8,172 nucleotides of DNA from contig JAJWOJ010000077.1 of NCBI GenBank assembly GCA_021635425.1, positions 1 through 8,172 on the forward strand, read 5' to 3'. The stretch comes from Clostridiales bacterium (GTDB lineage: Bacteria > Bacillota > Clostridia > Christensenellales > Borkfalkiaceae). The notes under the pieces were generated by a model. The model was not told the origin of the DNA. It saw only the letters and a list, made by a program, of their open reading frames with translations, and made no database searches. The position numbers and the translations under genes were made by a program. Shown here one piece after another: positions 5,243 to 8,172 of the stretch. How positions within the stretch are numbered: the stretch's first letter is position 1; every line of letters begins with the position of its first letter.

Positions 5243-6577
5243 ATGTCATTCGGATTTAAACTGAAAAAGTTTTTCAATTCATACAGAATCATTTTTTTAG
5301 GATTTCTCGGCGTAATTATAACGGGAAGTCTGCTTCTGCTCCTTCCGATCTCATCCGCAGACGGAAAGCCGAAAAATTATATCGATTGTCTGTTCACGAG
5401 CATTTCGTGCGTATGCGTTACAGGGCTTGTAACCTTAAACACCGCCACGACCTGGTCGCTTTTCGGGCAATTCGTTCTTCTTCTGCTCATTCAGACGGGC
5501 GGACTCGGGGTCATCACGGTGACGATGATTTTTTCGGTCGCGCTCGGGAAAAGAATAGGTCTGTCGGGGCGAAGCATAATGCAGGATTCCGTTTCGGCAC
5601 TGGAAATAAAAGGAATCGTAAAGTTCGCAAAATTCATCGTTTTCGGCGTGCTTATATTCGAAGCCGCGGGCGCGGTTGCCATGATGCCCGTATTTATCCG
5701 CGATTTCGGAGCGTTAAAAGGCATATGGTATTCGGTTTTTCACTCCGTTTCGGCGTTCTGCAATGCGGGTTTCGATCTTTTAGGCTACGAAACGCCCTTT
5801 GTTTCTCTCGCCGCTTATAAGGCTAACCCCGTGATAAATATTGCGATCATGCTTCTCATCTTCATCGGCGGGCTTGGATTCCTCACCTGGGCAGACGTCA
5901 AAAAAAATCGTTTCAGATTCAAAAAATACCGCACGCAAAGCAAGATTATTCTCGTTTCGTCGCTCGCGCTTGTTTTCGTCCCCGCGATATACTTCTTTAT
6001 ATTCGAGTTCGGAGACCTGCCGCTCGGCGAAAGAGTTTTAACTTCTCTCTTTCAATCCGTAACGCCGAGAACGGCGGGATTCAACACCGCGGATCTTACG
6101 GAAATGTCCGACACGGGCATTGCGATAATGACGGGGCTGATGCTTGTCGGCGGCGCGCCGGGGTCTACTGCTGGAGGCATGAAAATAACGACGTTCGCCG
6201 TGGTTATCATAACGTCGATGTCAGTTTTCAGAAGACGGGGCGAGGCTTCCGCATTCAAAAGAAGAATCGCCGAAGAGACGATAAAACAAGCCGTCGCGGT
6301 ATTCTTTTTGTATATCGTATTTTTCCTCATCGGCGGAATGTCGATCGCATCGATAGAAAAACTGCCCCTTCTGACGTGTCTTTTCGAATCGGCTTCGGCA
6401 ATCGCGACCGTCGGGCTTACGCTCGGAATAACCCCCTCGCTTTGCGTCGCTTCGAAAATAATACTCATGCTTATGATGTTCTTCGGAAGAATAGGCGTTC
6501 TCACCCTCGTCTACGCAACGACTTCGGGAATTAAATACGACGAACGCCACCCGATAGACAAAATTTCTATCGGATAA
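5243..6577 (+). CDS. ktrB: KtrB/TrkH-family potassium uptake membrane subunit
   Basis: A 444-residue K+-translocating subunit of the SKT (TrkH/KtrB) superfamily. All four pore-loop filter segments with their conserved glycines are visible: VTGL (G61), CNAGF (G176), TAGFN (G279) and TVGLT (G391). The third repeat also carries the intramembrane gating loop GGAPGSTAGGMK (about residues 303-314), and the final repeat ends with the family block FFGRIGVLTL (R417). The length fits KtrB rather than the longer TrkH, and a KtrA homologue follows. The ATG at 5243 has GAGG at 5232-5235, seven bases upstream. It follows the CHR pair by 30 bp and is probably co-transcribed with it. The protein should form a dimer in the membrane sitting on a KtrA ring. 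Confidence 0.93.
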   Translation: MSFGFKLKKFFNSYRIIFLGFLGVIITGSLLLLLPISSADGKPKNYIDCLFTSISCVCVTGLVTLNTATTWSLFGQFVLLLLIQTGGLGVITVTMIFSVALGKRIGLSGRSIMQDSVSALEIKGIVKFAKFIVFGVLIFEAAGAVAMMPVFIRDFGALKGIWYSVFHSVSAFCNAGFDLLGYETPFVSLAAYKANPVINIAIMLLIFIGGLGFLTWADVKKNRFRFKKYRTQSKIILVSSLALVFVPAIYFFIFEFGDLPLGERVLTSLFQSVTPRTAGFNTADLTEMSDTGIAIMTGLMLVGGAPGSTAGGMKITTFAVVIITSMSVFRRRGEASAFKRRIAEETIKQAVAVFFLYIVFFLIGGMSIASIEKLPLLTCLFESASAIATVGLTLGITPSLCVASKIILMLMMFFGRIGVLTLVYATTSGIKYDERHPIDKISIG

Positions 6578-6644
6578 AACCTGTATACAAATTCAAATTT
6601 ATTGTGATAATCGGCTTATAGCCGCACATAAAGGAGTTAATGAC

Positions 6645-7292
6645 ATGAAATCGATATTACTTATAGGTCTCGGCAGATTCGGGCGGAACACGGCAAAAAA
6701 ACTGAGCGAAACGGGCGTTGACGTTTTGGCAGTAGACAAAAACGAAGACAACGTAAACAAAACGCTCGAATACGTTTCGCTCGCGCAGATAGGCGACAGC
6801 ACCAATTCCGACTTTTTAAAATCGCTCGGAATAAGAAATTTCGACGTGTGCATCGTTGCTATCGGCGACGATTTTCAGAGTTCGCTCGAAACGACTTCCC
6901 TTTTAAAAGAACTCGGCGCAAATCACGTCGTGTCGAGAGCCTCTTCCGAACGTCAGGCGAAACTGCTCCTTAAAATCGGCGCGGACGAAATCGTTTATCC
7001 CGAAAAACAGCTCGCCGACTGGACTGCCATCCGTTACGGCTCGAACAATATTTTCAATTATATAGAGCTTACGCCCGAGTATTCCATTTACGAAACGGCA
7101 ATCCCCGCCGACTGGCTCGGAAAAAGCATTTTAGACCTTGACGCAAGAAAAAAATATGCCGTAAACATTCTCGCAACGAAGGAAAACGGAAAAATAAACC
7201 CTATAGTTATGCCCTCCACCGTTCTTACCCGCGATATGACCCTTCTCGTTTTAGGCGCATACAAAAACGTAAAAAAGTGTTTTAAAATTTAG
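6645..7292 (+). CDS. ktrA: KtrA/TrkA-family potassium channel regulatory (RCK) subunit
   Basis: A 215-residue cytosolic RCK protein that gates KtrB. Residues 1-120 form the Rossmann-type RCK_N (TrkA_N) domain: nucleotide-binding GLGRFG at 8-13, the acidic D31 at the end of strand 2 (AVDKN), GDST at 50-53, and VAIGDD at 71-76. Residues from about 140 to 208 fit the RCK_C (TrkA_C) domain, which in Gram-positive KtrA homologues binds cyclic di-AMP and shuts down uptake; that ligand is inferred here, not seen. A single RCK pair and this length match KtrA rather than Gram-negative TrkA (two pairs). AAGGAG at 6631-6636, eight bases before ATG 6645, fixes the start. A 67-bp gap containing a 5-bp hairpin (6612-6624) separates it from ktrB. 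No clear terminator follows before the convergent gene that ends at 7347. Confidence 0.93.
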   Translation: MKSILLIGLGRFGRNTAKKLSETGVDVLAVDKNEDNVNKTLEYVSLAQIGDSTNSDFLKSLGIRNFDVCIVAIGDDFQSSLETTSLLKELGANHVVSRASSERQAKLLLKIGADEIVYPEKQLADWTAIRYGSNNIFNYIELTPEYSIYETAIPADWLGKSILDLDARKKYAVNILATKENGKINPIVMPSTVLTRDMTLLVLGAYKNVKKCFKI

Positions 7293-7299
7293 TTTTTCT

Positions 7300-7321
7300 A
7301 CGCCCGACATACGCCCGACAT
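7300..7321. repeat. Perfect 11-bp tandem duplication between convergent genes
   Basis: The unit ACGCCCGACAT occurs twice head to tail at 7300-7310 and 7311-7321, in the 54-bp gap between ktrA and the convergent gene. No terminator hairpin is associated with it. Confidence 0.8.
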
Positions 7322-7339
7322 CGTTTGCCTTTCTGCCGG

Positions 7340-7359
7340 AATGCAATCATTTGCGGCTT
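7340..7359 (-). repeat. Solitary copy of the terminal repeat found at 3641 and 3920
   Basis: The plus-strand bases here match 3901-3920 (right end of the 280-bp element) at 17 of 20 positions, with two C/T changes and one A/T change. There is no inverted partner in the flanking gap. On the minus strand it encodes the Ser-Arg-Lys-stop at the end of the 7347-8066 gene, in the same frame as the copy at the end of the ttcA-like gene. Confidence 0.6.
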
Positions 7360-8066
7360 TCGAGCTGAGCTTTAAGCTTCGCGTTTTCGGCGCGGCAAGC
7401 ATTCAGCTCGTGTTTTAAAAGCGTGTTTTCGATGCGAACGCGGCTTGCGATCCTGTCGTAAAAATCGTTTATTTCCTTTTTAAGATCGCCTAAAATCTCG
7501 TCTCGGGCGGGCGGCTTCGGATACGGGTCGTAACATTTACCCACCTCGGAAATAATTTCTTTGCGCAACCTTTCAACGCGCGGCTTGTCCCGCTTTAACG
7601 TGTTGCGGTATTTGTTTTGATTGCGCAATGCTTCCTTCTCCCCATCGGAGATTTCGCTTATCGCGCGCCTTACGGACTTGCCGAACGTAACGCCCGTAAG
7701 CACTTTTTTAACGAGCGCGTCCGTTTCGCATTCGTTAAAAGCAACGATTTTGTTTACTTTTAGTCCCCGAAAAATCTCCGGGGGCTTTTTTTCATCGCGT
7801 TTTGCGCCGATTATATCTTTTATGTCTTTAGCCCCGTCTTCACGCGATAAATTTTCGTTCGGTTCGCGGTTTTCGTTAAGCTCCGCACTTTCGTTAAGCC
7901 ATGCGGTTTTCATCGCGTCATAGTAGGCGTTTCTCACGCTTCCCGAAGCTTTTCCGCTCTTTTCCGCAAAAAACCTGAACACCGAGCTAAGGCTTGCGCC
8001 CGTCTCTTTCGCCCGTTTCACCTCTTTGACGAGTTCTTCGATATCAGTTCTTTTAAATTTATTCAT
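7347..8066 (-). CDS. Unrecognised protein with two similar helical modules and a C-terminal coiled coil; possible DNA-binding regulator
   Basis: A 239-residue, highly charged soluble protein. Two regions look alike: residues about 8-53 (DIEELVKEVKRAK..GASLSSVF..., ending SVRNAYYDAMK) and about 114-158 (ETDALVKKVL..GKSVRRAISE..., ending ALRNQNKYRNTLK). Each has a Leu-Val-Lys helix, a Gly-x-Ser turn and a basic RN-x-x-Y-containing helix, which suggests a duplicated helix-turn-helix/Myb-like unit such as in RsfA-type sporulation regulators; this is a resemblance by eye only. Between them is a hexapeptide repeat (WLNESA/ELNENR/EPNENL, residues 56-73). Residues 196-239 form a probable coiled coil (LLKHELNACRAENAKLKAQL). 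The start at 8066 is supported by GGGAGAGG just upstream. The last codons lie in a repeat shared with the element at 3641-3920. It converges on ktrA and has no obvious functional link to it. Confidence 0.8.
   Translation of the reverse strand: MNKFKRTDIEELVKEVKRAKETGASLSSVFRFFAEKSGKASGSVRNAYYDAMKTAWLNESAELNENREPNENLSREDGAKDIKDIIGAKRDEKKPPEIFRGLKVNKIVAFNECETDALVKKVLTGVTFGKSVRRAISEISDGEKEALRNQNKYRNTLKRDKPRVERLRKEIISEVGKCYDPYPKPPARDEILGDLKKEINDFYDRIASRVRIENTLLKHELNACRAENAKLKAQLESRK
7853..7906 (-). repeat. Three imperfect 18-bp tandem repeats inside the 7347-8066 gene
   Basis: Units start at 7853, 7871 and 7889, each beginning TTTCGTT on the plus strand; the second and third share TTTCGTTAAGC. 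They encode three hexapeptides with the core x-(L/P)-N-E-x-x in the linker between the two helical modules, so length changes would stay in frame. Confidence 0.7.
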
Positions 8067-8172
8067 GTCAACCTCTCCCGATTCAGCCGAAAAACGGCTT
8101 GTATTCTCATTGTTGACAAGGTTACAAATTAAAATACATATTATTTTAAAAAAATAATAAAATATAATATGT
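8067..8172. promoter_or_regulatory. A/T-rich upstream region with inverted repeats and a possible divergent promoter
   Basis: Upstream of the 8066 start lie a 5-bp hairpin AGCCG/CGGCT with an A5 loop (8085-8099), a separated inverted repeat TGTCAAC (8066-8072) with GTTGACA (8112-8118), and ACATATTA (8136-8143) with TAATATGT (8165-8172) ending at the window edge. On the plus strand TTGACA at 8113-8118 is a full -35 box, with CATATT 18 bases on as a mediocre -10, which would serve a gene to the right of the window. I cannot place a convincing promoter for the minus-strand gene. Confidence 0.45.

Noticed and set aside
6052..6504. Minus-strand open frame of 150 codons within ktrB
   Set aside because: It is antisense to two of the four KtrB pore loops, which are clearly coding on the plus strand.
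6612..6624. Hairpin CGGCT/AGCCG between ktrB and ktrA as a terminator
   Set aside because: It has a 5-bp stem, a 3-base loop and no following T run, and ktrA is expected to be expressed with ktrB. At most it affects mRNA processing.

Overview
This looks like a chromosomal segment from a bacterium of the Firmicutes/Clostridia type, probably an uncultured anaerobe (a Christensenellales-like gut lineage is my guess, not shown). The grounds are consensus sigma-A promoters (one is exactly TTGACA-17-TATAAT), strong GGAGG-type ribosome binding sites, A/T-rich intergenic gaps between moderately GC-rich genes, and families common in Clostridia: a cytidylate kinase-like protein, a COG2426 membrane protein, paired short CHR transporters and KtrAB. 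No rRNA, tRNA, CRISPR array or phage gene was seen.

Layout. (1) Positions 1-1267, minus strand: the N-terminal 422 residues of an unrecognised protein with a soluble, partly coiled-coil N-terminal half and a multi-spanning membrane half. It runs off the left edge and has its own extended -10 promoter. (2) 1418-2839, minus strand: a cytidylate kinase-like gene with its own promoter and a clear terminator, preceded by a COG2426 small multidrug export/DedA-like membrane protein gene whose consensus promoter lies at 2884-2912. (3) 2925-3653, plus strand: a TtcA-like tRNA thiolation enzyme, divergent from the COG2426 gene, with overlapping promoters. (4) 3641-3920: a 280-bp non-genic element bounded by 25-bp near-perfect inverted repeats with TA at both ends, which resembles a MITE. 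Its left end supplies the last codons and the stop of the ttcA-like gene. (5) 4035-7292, plus strand: a probable operon of two short CHR-family transporters (4-bp overlap), KtrB and KtrA. (6) 7347-8066, minus strand: an unrecognised protein with two similar helical modules, an acidic/Asn hexapeptide repeat and a C-terminal coiled coil, possibly a DNA-binding regulator. Its last codons carry a second, solitary copy of the repeat end found at 3641/3920. (7) 8067-8172: an A/T-rich intergenic region with inverted repeats and a plus-strand -35-like box, which may mark a divergent gene beyond the window.

Functionally, KtrB and KtrA form a complete potassium uptake system (membrane channel subunit plus cytosolic NAD/ATP-binding gating ring). 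The two CHR halves probably form one heteromeric anion transporter whose real substrate in this organism is unknown. The most unusual observation is the inverted-repeat element and the recurrence of its end, both times at the 3' end of a gene and both times encoding Ser-Arg-Lys-stop. No complete new multi-gene system is evident.
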